DNA of 64,000 nucleotides, taken from Rhyacichthys aspro (Eukaryota > Chordata > Actinopteri > Gobiiformes > Rhyacichthyidae). A model generated the notes under the pieces. It saw only the letters and a list, made by a program, of their open reading frames with translations, was not told the origin of the DNA and did no database searches. Positions within the stretch are counted from its first letter, which is position 1, and each line of letters begins with the position of its first letter. A program made the translations under genes and the position numbers. Shown in pieces: positions 1-12,501 of this stretch. The stretch spans positions 9,369,330-9,433,329 of the forward strand of contig CM072154.1 of assembly GCA_036850595.1 (NCBI GenBank). The letters are read 5' to 3'.

Positions 1-1717
1 TGTCAATGTCTGTTGAAAGTGAGAAAGAAATTCAATATTTCAACAATACTGCAGATATTTAAAGGAAATCACAAGAACAGGAACTTACTTTGCTTCGCAC
101 AAGCAGAGGTCTTTTCTGAGTATGGCCCTGATGGTCAACAGCAGAGAGAGACAGGGGACATGGACCGATTCTGCAATTTAAAGTCTAATGGGGCTAGGTC
201 AACTCCCACAGTGAGACAAATGCATATTAATGAGATAGTGCAATTGCCTCATGGAGGTTGTGTAGGTGAAAGTTCATCAAGTGAAGCAAATATTGTATCA
301 CAACACACTTTTGTGCATAAATAGGTGCCCACCCACGTATTTGAAGTAATTCTTCTTACTGTAAAAACAACAGAAAAGTTGTGTCACATGGCATGTTACT
401 GCACAGAACATTGATCTACATGAGGAGAGCCAGAGCAGCATCCAATCCTAGCCATTATTGAACAGTGTGATAAGACTCAGTGTAGCACAGCGTTCAATAC
501 AATCATGAGACGCTGAAGTGCTCTGCTGCATGTCCGCACGCTGTCAGTCCAGAGAGCTGACACTGAGGCAGTGAGAGGCTGCAGAGGTTAAAGTGTGCAC
601 AGTCTGACCTCTGACCTCATTTCCCAGTGCAGGAGAGGAGAGAGTGAAGACTTGTGAAATGTGTCTGATCTTTGCCACACAGAGCCATGTGTCATCAGTG
701 AAAATGACATCTGGACAACGTCACGAGATTGTCTGGTCTGCACATGCATCACGAACACCACCAGACCCAGTTTATTTCTGTGCATTGTCTCACTAGATCA
801 AAGTCTACAAATACAAAGTACAATTACACTGATACTGTATTGTAAACAATGCTATTTTAAAATCTATTGTGATGTTGTGCTTAAAAACACAAACACTAAA
901 TGTCCTGATATCAGTAAGGTAAGGTGTCATGTATCCTGTGACATACTGCCTTGAAAAAGTGTTCAAGCAGTACATGACCTTTCAATAAAAATGTTATGAG
1001 CATTTTATTATTTGCTAGTTCTTTTATTTTCACAATTTCTCATTGGTGACCTTTTCCCCGGTTAGCCATTTTCCTCACTGCTCAGAGAGTAAATTCACCA
1101 GTGACGCTGTATTTCTAAAACAACTTTTCTAATAAGGATCTTCTTTGAGTAACAGTGTGCATGCTGGGCATTCACGTTTGCCACTGCTGGGAAAAGGTTG
1201 TGGCTGTTTGGAGATCTTTGCCCTATATTTCTGCTTTCATCTGCTTGAATGAACAGTCTGTTTTAGTTCTGGATTACACCAGGTTGCCCATGTTGTGGTT
1301 GTGGGGCAAGGGGGGTTTACAGAGCTGGGTGTGTGTGTGTATACATGTAAAAAGTCTTTCAACAAGAGCTCAGGGGAAAAGGGTAAGTATACATATAATT
1401 TAAGAGAAGATGTGTTTCATAAATGCCACTAGTAACTCAGAAGGGCTTAGTTGACTGATAACTTTCTGTGTGAACTTATTGTATTTCTTTAACACACTGC
1501 AGTGTGTTCCTGCTGGAACTGGACGGCTGCCCTAAATACACAATAATCCTTGATAGGTCCGTGGAGCTGATGTGTCATCTAATCTACTAAACATGCACAG
1601 CCCTGTAAGTGGTTCTTAGGTTAGTTAAAGAAGCGATCCTGGCCAGGTCACAGAATCAGCTCCTATAAAGGGAAACTTCTCAGAGGAGGCAGGAAGGACA
1701 GCTTCTGCAGTGCAGGT
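1..1717. other. Intergenic DNA left of camk1g, no gene recognised
   Basis: No exon with a recognisable protein family, RNA gene or transposon was found. A donor-like GTAAGT on the minus strand near 82-88 and short open frames on both strands are present but unsupported. A short TG run occurs near 1329-1342. Confidence 0.4.
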
Positions 1718-3030
1718 TTTATTTATGCACACAATGGTATTGCAATACAGTGACTTGACCTACAACTGTGTGCTGCATCAACACAAAGCCACAAACGGCC
1801 GGAGAGACAAAAACACAAAGTCCAGTTAATGTTTCTAATAGTAGATGTGAAATGCTCTTTTATGTTTCCAGTGATCCATATGCATATACTTGTGGCATTT
1901 ACACTGCTAATGAGGCTAGGCATTTGTTTTGATTATTTTTATTTTATAAAAAAGCAAATACTTAAAAAACATAAGACAAAAATACTACATTTAAAGTCAT
2001 TAAACAAAATAAATAATCTAAATAAATTAACCCGCTTGGCTTTATAAAGCAGAAAGCATGCTGTTATAGTTTGATATGTTTACAACATGAATTGAAAGAA
2101 TATACAAGACAAAGTACAGTTATTTGTGATCATTAATATGTATTAAGATACACTAAAGCACTGTGAAGCATTAATCTTTCTTTCATCAAAAACTGTAATA
2201 AAAGCTTCTTGACAAAGATTATTTCAACACTCAAGTGGAAGTCAGCAACAAGCGAGCTATCAGTAAAATACTGTGCAAATATGTCTTAATGAGGTCTACC
2301 CTGTGTGTTTCAGTTAAAGTGCTTTTTAATGTTTGTGTGACAGTCTGTGGGAGACCGTGTTGCTGGGTTGCTTCATACGTAGGCACTCTTTCCAAAGTGT
2401 AATGTCCCACAGATCAAGAACCTCACACTCCAGAGGTTTAACCACCACGGTCCACTCACAGCATCAGAGGAGCTGCAGACAGGCCACAGCTGCATGCAGC
2501 ATGAGCACACCAACAATGACCTGCAGAGGGCGCAAACACACTCTGGTTTACATGTGTTGGCTGAGGTGCTCAATGTTAGTATAGCATTTTCCACTTTGTG
2601 CAATAAAAGTTAAGCCGTTGTAAAACCACAGGGCCTAATACTTTTACAGCCTTCTACATGTTATTGCAACTACAAATGTCAACATATTCTTGGGCATTTG
2701 TGCCATTAATGGACAAAATACATCAACCCCGTTAAAGAGAAATGTGTGAATTGCTGCATTGTGTGTTCAGTTTTCAGTTAACATCTGAATAATGTCAAAT
2801 TGTATTTTGTTTAGCAGATTGATAGTTTTTCTGATGCAATTTGCACTATATTCTGTTCATGCAAGCATACTAAATGAACATACCAAGTAAAATGTGGGTG
2901 TCCTTGTAAACTTCCTCCAGCCTTTACATAACTGAGCACACTCCAGTCTGCAAAGTCTTGCCGTTGCGGTTTTTAGCATATCTGAAAATAGAGAGCTGTC
3001 ATCATCAGTCTGTCCTGTTGGAGGCATTAG
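1718..3030 (-). other. Probable camk1g 3'UTR with polyadenylation signal
   Basis: AT-rich sequence downstream of the camk1g stop. A minus-strand AATAAA lies at 1718-1723 and is the best candidate 3' end, giving a UTR of about 1.3 kb. Several short open frames here lack family resemblance and splice context. The actual cleavage site is not determinable from sequence alone. Confidence 0.35.
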
Positions 3031-6000
3031 TCAAATACCAGAGGATGTCGCTACGAACCCATTTAAATTGGAGGGCTCCGAGTAGAAGGCGTTCTTGCCC
3101 TGCTCAGCGATGGTTGGTGTGTGGTGTGTCTGGCTCTGGCTGGCCTTCAGTGAGTGGTGGTGGTTCTTCACTTCAGTGTGGTGCACAGGGACGGGTATGT
3201 GGTTAGTCCCGTTGCTGTTTCCGCTGGCTTCAGCCGCTTTCATTTCGGGCTTGTCCGAGCGTTTGCGCTGCCGAGTCGGGGAGGATACATCCGTCACCTT
3301 AATGTCAGGGATACTGGCCTGACGTAGGACAGCCTCTGTGTGTGCCAGCTGAAGCTTCTTCATATGGTTTATAGCCACAGCTGCATTATAAGCTTGCTGT
3401 GAACATGGACAAGTGTAACAAAATACATTTAGTTTTTTTTAAGCAGTTTTATTATCCTACCTGGCTTCTGTGGCTTTGATTACAGAGCAGGGAGGATTTA
3501 GGTGAACACCTGATTAATCTGGAATAAACTACTGAATGGGTTTAACACATCAGGGCCATGAGGACATCAATGAGCACTGACCTTCCACTTGGACTTGGCA
3601 AAGTTCTTTTGGATTTGGACGCTGACAGAATAGTAGATGTCCTGACTCCGGGCCGTCTTTCCGATAATCCTGGAAACCGCAGACGGAAGAGGAGCCATTA
3701 TATTTATTCAGAGTTAGGTTAATCCTTCATCTGCCAGTGTAAGGTGACACTGTTTCTACTTCTACTTCAGTTATCATTGCAGTATCAAATAAATTCTATT
3801 TGATTCTCACCAGGGATGTCTGAGAGCTTGCTCTGTCGTGTAGCGCATATTCGGATTCTTCTGCATCATGTTACGGATGAAGTCTTTAGCTGGATTGAAA
3901 TATGAAATATGAATGAGTGCACAGACACATTTCTCAGGCTACAGAGGAATACATGCTGTGTCTTTATTTTTTTGTATGCATACCAGATTCAGATATGTTA
4001 TCCCAGAAGGGCGAGTCAAACTCATACTGTGCCTTCATGATTTTGGAAAAGAGGCGTGTCTCAGTCTCTTCATAAAAAGGGGGATATCCGCATAGTCTGC
4101 AATAGCAACACAAGCATTTGTCATTAAAAGTTTAGTTTGGGAAGTGGCCAATCACAAAGTGAGGCCAGCAACATTACCACAGAGCAATATTTAGGTAACT
4201 GTGTCACACAAGTGAACAGGACATCATGACCTTTAACTAAGTGAATCCACTCACTACATAACTAAAGGTACTGATACTCACAGGATGTAGGTGATGACGC
4301 CAATAGACCAGCAGTCCACTGCCTTGCTGTAGGGCTTCTGTGCCAAAACCTCAGGAGCTAGGAAAGGTTGGTCACACTTCAGTTAGAGATTTGTGCAGAG
4401 TGTCAGAGAAAAAAATAAATTGTTTTCTTTGAGGGTTATATTTTTCTATAACCCTTCATAAAGCAGACTGGCACCATTAATCTGTGCTCTAAACTCACCA
4501 ACGTAACCTGGAGTGCCACAGGCTGTTGACATAATGCCGTTATCAACCATTTTGGACAGGCCAAAATCGCTGATCATGATCTTGGAGTCCTCATCCTGGC
4601 TGTAGTAAAGGATGTTCTCTGGCTGCGCAGGACAAACACAGCTCTGGTTACACACCAAACTGTCCTACAACAATATTCTGTGAGAAAGAAAAATAATGCT
4701 GTTTCTGTCACACCTTGAGGTCCCGGTGCACGACCCCATTCTGGTGCAGGAAGCTCACAGCCTGTAGCACCTGCTGGATCACTTTGCTGGCGTCCTTCTC
4801 GGAGTACACCCCCCGGTCCAGGATACGGTCGAAGAGCTCTCCGCCAGAAACCCTATAAACAGCACAACCATTACTCCTACATCATTACAAATATCCAGAA
4901 TGTTTAACGTAGAACAGGAACACTTACAACTGCATAACAAGGTAGAAATGAGTCCGGCTTTCATAGAAATCCTCCATCCCCACAACGTTATCGTGTTTGA
5001 TCCTGTTAAAGACAAATATTTTACAGTGAGAAAAGAAGAGTTCACTAGGATTCCTTCTGGGAGACTGTACAATGAAGGTCAAAAATACAAAATTCACATT
5101 CAGTTTACCTCCTCAACACGGCAATCTCATTCTCCAGATTGAGGTCTCGCTTTTGTTTCTTCTTCACGCACTTCATGGCAAACGTCTTCCCTGTCTTCTT
5201 CTCTTTGACCATGTAGACCTCTGAGAAAGCCCCCCTGACGACCAACACAGGGAACATTAGTTACTGCCGAGAGATAAGCTTCATCTGCTGAAAGGAAATG
5301 AGTTTTGCTTTTCATTAGACTCTGGGCCATTGTTAATAAAGGAAGATGCAATTAAGAGTGCTTCCTCTACTTTGCATTTCCCTGTTTGGTTGCTTATATT
5401 ATGTTCCAGTTGAGATTTACAACCTGGAGACAGTCTAATCCAAGCTTCTTGCAAATGAAATAAACAAGGCACAGAAATAGCCATACCACTGGGTCCATTA
5501 AGTGGAATCAAAAATCTCAGAGGTTGAACTATTTGTGGAGTCGAGGCTTGTTAGAATGTGTTTTGGTGCGGTTATGTGTTTGCGCTATCTTCGGCCTGAG
5601 TCTGGGAATAGTTGTTCTATTGAGCGGATTAGCTCCTTTATCCCTGACGCAATGGAAATGGTGGCCCGGGCGCTGCGGGCCTAAGGAGCAAAGGTTAGCA
5701 ACTGAGCATGTGCAGAAGGTTTCTTAAGGGCAATGCGACAGTGTCAAGGACTTATGGGATGAAGTGACCGTGACCCGTGTGACTAAGGTGGTGACACTGA
5801 CCTAGGGGATGAAAAAAATGCTTCCTCGTTAATATGTCTGGTTTTATCTCATGTTTAAATCACATCTTCCTTTTGTGAGGAGCAATTACGAGGGGTAAAA
5901 TCCAGCCAATATCACAGCGCTTGATCACAAAAGCTCACTTTCTTCAGAAGTCTTCAATCAAGAGCTGGAAGTGAAAGTCAAGCCTCTTTTCTTATCATTT

Positions 6001-7183
6001 TACAAAACACAATCACTGATGTTAAACATTTTGAGAAAAAAAAAAAGAAAAAGATTTCTAGTGTGAGTCATTCCCCTGAAGAGTGTGTGTCCTGATTACC
6101 CACGATTACCAGGGAACAGTTCACATGCTGTTTAGATGAGGGCTTAAGGGAACAACCGTACTTGAGTGTTTTACATAAGACACGATCCCTTTAATTGTCT
6201 TTGACTTTAATTGTGATGGAAACGGGAAGGAAGGAAGGAAACAAAGCACCTGGGACAAAATGGCAGTGGACTCATTTGAGGACGCAAAATAAAGCCAATA
6301 CTATTCTATGCTTTTGTGTAATGAGAATGTTATCTAGTGCTTTTCCATCTCACAATCCAATCAGCAATTCTTTAACTTGTACCTTCATGTACCGCTGGCC
6401 TCTGATCTGCTACAGACAACATCTGTTAAAACTAACTTCAGAGAAATGAGGCCACAATAAAATGAGATATGACCTTATGTGGGTAAATGAGCAATGGAAG
6501 ACTATTGTTGGATCAATAGATTGTTACAAATTAAGCTTTAGATCTTCCTTTTTGAGGCATTTGGAAATGTTTAATGTAAAAAAAAAAAAGTCGATTCTAA
6601 ACAAGCATGTAGTTTTGAGTATTGATGAGTATTTGAGGTCGACTGTTTTTATGGCAGTTCCTTTCTCTAGAGCTTTTTTAACCACTTTTCAAGGGTCTAA
6701 AACTGGACTTTTTAAAAAAAATTTTCTTCTTGCAACTTATATTTGTCCCTGTTTTGTGAAATTTAATATAAAAGCCAAGAGATATTTCATTCTTACAGGA
6801 TATTTATTTAGTGAGTTTTTTCTGAATGAGCAGCTAAGCTGGCCTAGAACAATTAGGAAGGGAGACAAGCCACAGAGTGTTCTTTAGTAAAGTAGGTCTG
6901 CTGCTGTCAATCCAATCAAAGGAGTAATCTGTTCTGGAATTGAGACGCTGGGGTCTGTCATGGTGCAGGTGGAGAGAGATGTGAAGACACATGTTCTAAT
7001 GTTGGGGACACAAGACTTTGCCGAAAAACAAGGGCACTCTTCTTTGTTGCAGTAAATAAATGGGGTTTTGGGTGAAATGCAACTGTTGAGTACTTACGAT
7101 CCCAACTCCTCCATGAAGTCAAAGATCTCCTGGATGTTCTCGGTGTTTTTCTTCCACACATAGTCAGCTTCCTGGCGACCCAT
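3031..7183 (-). CDS. camk1g: Calcium/calmodulin-dependent protein kinase type 1G (CaMKI gamma), 10 coding exons
   Basis: Serine/threonine kinase activated by Ca2+/calmodulin and by CaMKK phosphorylation of its T-loop. Coding exons: 7098-7183, 5109-5234, 4928-5002, 4714-4852, 4499-4622, 4282-4357, 3984-4096, 3811-3889, 3582-3669, 3031-3396. They give 1272 nt (423 aa) with matching phases and GT-AG borders. Visible motifs are the glycine loop GSGAFSEVY, ATP lysine in FAMKCVKKK, HRDLKPEN, DFGLSKM, T-loop MSTACGTPGYVAPE, and the autoinhibitory/calmodulin segment NFAKSKWKQAYNAA. The start MGRQEADYVWKK and the T-loop NGIMSTACGTPGY resemble mammalian CAMK1G more than CAMK1, CAMK1D or PNCK. The ATG at 7183 has a good context (G at -3 and +4). 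The C-terminus ends in TSSGI, so the prenylation CAAX box of mammalian CAMK1G is absent. Which teleost paralogue (a or b) this is cannot be decided here. Confidence 0.93.
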
Positions 7184-7838
7184 CTCTGCAGAAGCTTCAA
7201 CAGGGATTTCTGTCAGGGAAAATCAGCAGCAGATGATATCATTTAAGCTCCGATAAGCGTCCCATAAGTTAATAATCCTGGTTTAATGTCCAGACTGCCT
7301 TCTCATCGTAATCATAAACAGAAAGTCCTTGAGGATTATTGGAGTTGTCTGAGTCATGACGAGGCCGAGGTGTTTGTACGTCTGTCGCCTTGCTCAGACT
7401 GTCTGCAGCCCACAGGCAGACAAAGGTTAGAGCTCTAATCTGTGGTGTATCTAGCACACGGGAAGGGCCGGCAGTGCCAAGCCCGGCCCCCACTCAAACG
7501 GAGCCAAATGACCCATTACTAATGCCACACATGAAGGAATATGACCCTTAAGCATTCACCACTTTCATTATCAATACTATATCATGGTTTAGCAAACTTT
7601 CTTTGAATTTCTTTTTACAAGAAATATCTGGATTAGAAAATAGACAAACAGTTATCTAATAAAAGTCCACGCCCAGCTCAGGATTAAATCTACCTGAAAT
7701 GAGAAGTTTACCCACATTGGTTGGCCCTTTTCTCTCTTATATAAGAGATTAGTAACTGTTGATCTGATCTAACCAATCACACATCCACATAACAGCCTGG
7801 AACACACACCTAGATGTGGATAAAACATGTGAATACTG

Positions 7839-7854
7839 TTGTTGTTGTTGTTGC
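7839..7854. repeat. (TTG)n microsatellite
   Basis: Five to six tandem TTG units within the first intron of camk1g. No functional implication seen. Confidence 0.8.
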
Positions 7855-8733
7855 TCTCTTTAATATGGGATTATGTCACCCTGGACTAATGGAAGAGTAA
7901 CATTCAAATCATTAGTGCATTTAACATTTAGATTGATTACGAATAATCAATTATAATTAAGTTCTTGCTTTAATTAAGAGACCAGTCCTTGTTTCTGTTG
8001 TGTATGTTTTCTTATCCATATCCTATGTGTTTTATATAAAATGATCTTAAATGCTGTATTATGTATTATCCTGTAACAAAATCATTCCTATCATACAAAT
8101 AAGTGTTGAGGCATAAGTAAGTAGCTGTAACAGTCACTATGTATATAATGCATTTGTGTAATTATCATTATTATTTCTGTGTGCTGCAGTCTATCATACA
8201 TCTGCTGCCTGTTGCCAGTTACCATTGCTGCAGTGTTATTAGCAGTGCATATGAGGCATCAGTAGTGAGTGGTCCAGTGGTGCAGCAGCAGCAGCCCACT
8301 GTCCTCATGTTATCAGCCTTTATATCTAACACAAAGAATGATATTGAATATGCACAAACACGACAGAAAGCTGCAGGAATATTATAATTAAACTTTCATT
8401 CTTCTTCTTCTGCTCAAATATTCTAATAATCGTCTAATACCAGTAACAGCCACAAGTTGTTCTGCAGCATCCGTAGAAACATCAGCGGGCTGCGGCATAA
8501 ACCCACTGAGCAGATGTTCACACGTGTTTAAGCGAGCTGCAGCTACACACTCTGACTTCAGAAACAATGTGCATGAACAGGCTACTCTCCAAAATGACTT
8601 ACGCAAAATGCACATCATCCAAATGAAGCGCCATGTGCACGATTTCCGAGTAAAAGTGTTCGAAAAGCTGCAGCTCACGTTGAAAAAGCGTGGTTTGAAT
8701 GACTGAATGAATGAGTTGAGAAAAGGGACTCAC

Positions 8734-8857
8734 CTAGAGACTGAGGGCTCTGCACGCTCCGCTCTGACTCTCCTGTCAAAAGCTCTCCGAGGTCTGGACA
8801 GATTAGTTTGTGTGGGACCGCACTAGTCTGTGTTGTGAGATCGGAGATAACGTCCAT
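8734..8857 (-). other. camk1g: 5' exon of camk1g with an in-frame upstream ATG
   Basis: A GT donor (GTGAGTC) lies at 8727-8733 and splices naturally to the acceptor at 7210. From the ATG at 8857 the frame is open for 124 nt to this donor. It then continues through 26 nt of the next exon into the canonical ATG at 7183. The result would be a 50-residue N-terminal extension beginning MDVISDLTTQTSAV. The upstream ATG context is weak (T at -3, G at +4), so this may be simply 5'UTR. That it is transcribed as an exon is likely; its translation is inference. Confidence 0.5.
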
Positions 8858-9010
8858 GGAGACAGGGGGCGGGGCTAACTCTCACAGGTGTTAAGCAGGG
8901 GCTCAGTGCTGCTGCTGCTGCTGTGGAACATTTCACTGGAGCAGCACTACTTCTGGTGGAAAGTGCACGTCCTGCGCAGAAATGACACGGGCATCTTTTT
9001 TTCCACCCAC
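8858..9010 (-). promoter_or_regulatory. Probable camk1g promoter / transcription start region
   Basis: This is GC-richer DNA immediately upstream of the first recognisable camk1g exon. It holds a GGGGGCGGGGC GC-box-like stretch at about 8865-8875 and a short CTG run near 8910-8922. No TATA box at a convincing distance. Assignment is by position and base composition only. Confidence 0.35.
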
Positions 9011-11491
9011 ATAAGTGCATCATTCATTTAAAACCCGGTCACTCTGGACTGACTTTTTGTATTTTCTATAGTCTTGAGTCATGGTACATTTAGCCTACCA
9101 AGACTAAAGTAAGCTGTCAGAGATGCAGTTGTCATGTTTTTCAATTAAGTGAATAAAATACTCACTACTCAAACTGAATAAATAGAAGGGACACTAAGGA
9201 CATGTCCCTATCAGTGTATGAAAGTGGCAACATTGTTCCTACCAAAAAATCAGGGGCATAAAATGGATGGGGACAATAGGAACCAGTTTTTACAATAATA
9301 ATGTCACATTTAAATGTGATTACATATTTTGTATTTTAACTACATTCAGGCGCATTAAGTCAATCAGTCCATTCCAACGTGCTCTCACAGTGTGCCACAG
9401 CCTTCAAGATCAACCTGAACCACGCAAACTCCAACATGAAACAAGTATCTGTGGTCTGTGCTCTGAAGCACTGTACACTGCTCAACACAGAGATCAATGT
9501 CGAGGGGTTTGGGGCAGTAACCCCCAATAAAGGGGGCCCATTCAAACTTGGCCTTTTGCAGCAAAACACATAAAACAACATTGAAAATTCTAGTAGTAAC
9601 TGTGAAAACAAGGTTAGGTAAAGCTGATTGCACTGGTGCAACAGCTCGATTGATACATCTTTCCATCACAAGGTGGTTTAAATACATTTTTCCTGGTTTA
9701 GCTCACATCAGTGCCCCAAACAGCACATAAACACACTGTTGTGAATCTGTTCTTGGCTTTGTGTACAAACCCACAGCCTGTGATGTTCCAACCAATGTAC
9801 ACATCAAAATGACAGCCTTGTCTTGATCAGTATGTATCATGCAGTGCAGCTGCAAGCACAAGCTTATGCATTAATCTGTTTGTGTTTATGGAGCCTGGAA
9901 AAGGTCAGGTTGTGGTGTCTACGGGGTAACCTCTGCGGGTGTACTACTCCAGATCAACTCTAAAGGTCTACAACTCCAACTCTGAAGTGCATAAACATCA
10001 TTATGTTGCACTAGCTGCAGTGTTCCCTGGTTTGGCTTACACACATAAACACATACAGTTGAAATGAGGGCTTTTCTATAGAGTACACTTGCAGCAGTAA
10101 TAGACCGATAATAACTATTCACCTCTGATTAATGCTGCATACTGAAACAATCACTTAATGAAATATTAAAATTAGAAACACATTTCTAGAATATGTGAAT
10201 AGTAAAAGTCCATAGTACTGCCAAACAACAAACCACAGTAAACCCACAACATTAAACAATTAAGTGCAGTAAAGTGTATTGTTTTGTCCTGCAGCGCGCT
10301 CCTGTCTCACATCACACAATCAGACACAAGAGGAGAGAGCCAATCAGAGAGCAGCACCCGGGCATAAAGCACAGAGCCGACTGTAGGGTCAGGGTCAGTC
10401 AATCAGCCTGATTCAAGCACAAAGCCCATCCAAGAGGATTAAGATGAAAATAATGTACTCATCTCTCATGTGTAGGACAACACCAACCAGGCCAAACATT
10501 TGAAAAGGTTTGTTACAGCATAAAAACAAATGTGACCTTTGTTCCCTAAAGTCTAAAAGGTTTAGTAGGAACATTTTAAGCTCCCCCTTTGTAAAAAAAC
10601 AAAAAACAAACGCCTCACGTCCCCCAAAGCTCTTAAAATGCATTGTAACTAAATTAGTGGGCAATGGGATTAGGCTAAAGGGATCAGGGAAAAGTTTAAT
10701 ATCTTATGTAACTAGTTTCTTTTTGTCAGGAGCAAAAGTAAATAGCACTCACTGGTGGAGAAAACAAATACCCCAATGTTTAAAAATATTAAATTAGTGA
10801 AATCTTTTAAACATGTGTATACTGTTTATTAAGATGATTGAGTGTATTCCTCGAACCGAAGATTGAATTTGGTTTATTACTTTTCTGAAATGAGTTGCCC
10901 ATGGGTGAAAATTGATGACAATCACAGTTATATAAAGCAATTTTTCACAGAAAGATTACATCTTTATGAAACGGAAATGAAGGTTTTCTACTTTAGACAA
11001 TTATAAGATAGGGGCAGATCATTCTGTGCTCATTTTCTGGTTTAACTATGTACATGATGCTTCACATTCAATGTTCAATCTGCCCAGGCGTCTTTTGCAT
11101 CATAAAATGATTGTTTGCGTCACTTCTTAAAGGAAATACTTTGTATGTAAATGTATGAATCTGTGAAGTCCCTTGAGCATGATTACAAGACATTACTTTC
11201 TGGCCAAGACGAACTTCATGGCATTGAAATCAGAACAGACCCCTCTCAATCTGATTGAAGAAGTGAACTAAGAGAGGAGAGGCTCTGAGTGGCATGTTTG
11301 GGACTAGAAGTGTTTTAAGGGAGGAGTGTGCCCTCTGGTGGCGGAAAGTTAAAACAACAGAGTGAAGCAAATGATGAATATAACAAAAAGAATAGTACAC
11401 ACTAAATAATGTGTAATGAGTAAATGTGAAGCAGACATGAATCAGGTAAGTAATTAGAAAAAGACAAAGTAAAACATCAAAATGCAGTGTC
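9011..11491. other. Intergenic DNA between camk1g and mical1
   Basis: No coding exon recognised. Multiple overlapping open frames at 9360-9730 occur in several frames on both strands, which is typical of a stop-poor non-coding stretch; none resembles a known protein. A CCAAT-containing GC-richer patch lies at about 10290-10400. Confidence 0.5.
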
Positions 11492-12501
11492 TTTATTTGA
11501 GATAATGTTAAGTGCTGTTTAAGTGGCAAAAATGGCAGCAGAACAATGAGTGTAAGGCTCTTTCTCATAAATAAAGCGGGTTTATCTTGTGTTTGGCTAT
11601 TCTGAATATGAACACCTGCAAACAAAATAAGATGGCATTTACAAATAGACTAGAGTAATAGAATAAACCAGTCTTCTTTTTTTTATTTGTGTAGTCTATT
11701 GAGTTCATTTAATGAAAAAGGCTGACAATTGAAGGCCATCAGTGAAAACCCTTTACTCTGATCTTATAGGACTGAACTGTAGCCCTGAGATTAACTATCC
11801 AATGAGCTTTTAGGAAGGAATATGGTGAAAAGCAGCAACTGTAACAAAATGGAGAATACTCAGAATAGATAATAAGAGAATAAACAATAATACTAAATTT
11901 GATCTTTTTTAATATTTTAACTGTTATATTTCCCTCACATTCGTTGAACATAATTTATATAGATATAAATACTAAACATATGATATCTATAGTATGTGCA
12001 GAGTGGCACTTAATGATGATGACACAAGTAAAACCAACAGCAAACTGTATAAACACCATACATCGTATGTTCAGTCTAGATCTGTGAGGCTTCAATGCTG
12101 TGTAGGTTTCTCACTACGATAACATAATGCAGTTAACAGAGTCTCACGTTAGAAACATGGAAACCGTCCGAGTCCGTGGCCAGGTAATGATTATCTGCTC
12201 TGCAGTAGTTGTCCAATAGTGCAGCAGACATACGCATGTGGTCTGTTGCTACCATCACAGCAGGCAAGGGCTAAGCCGCAGTTATTGAACACCTCAGATC
12301 TTCAGGCTAATGTCTCCCTCTAGAGGGTGCACTGAAACTTATTTTCACTCAAGAGTCAGCTCTGTTCACTGTAATTTCCGGCTTGTGTTACACAGTAACC
12401 ACAGTTACGTTCCGTTATCATCTTTGGCTTTGCAAGACTTAGAGGTGTTGGATACAGAAGACGAGGCCCTTTAGAGTACAGGTCCATGTGTGTTTGTACA
12501 T
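11492..12501 (-). other. Probable mical1 3'UTR
   Basis: AT-rich sequence after the mical1 stop. Minus-strand AATAAA hexamers occur at 11682-11687 and 11492-11497 and are candidate polyadenylation signals. No coding features seen. Confidence 0.35.

Noticed and set aside
13..324. A 103-codon plus-strand open frame at the left edge
   Set aside because: No similarity to a known family, AT-rich and without splice or promoter context.
9360..9730. Several overlapping open frames on both strands
   Set aside because: Openness in many frames at once indicates stop-poor non-coding DNA; no splice logic or family match.
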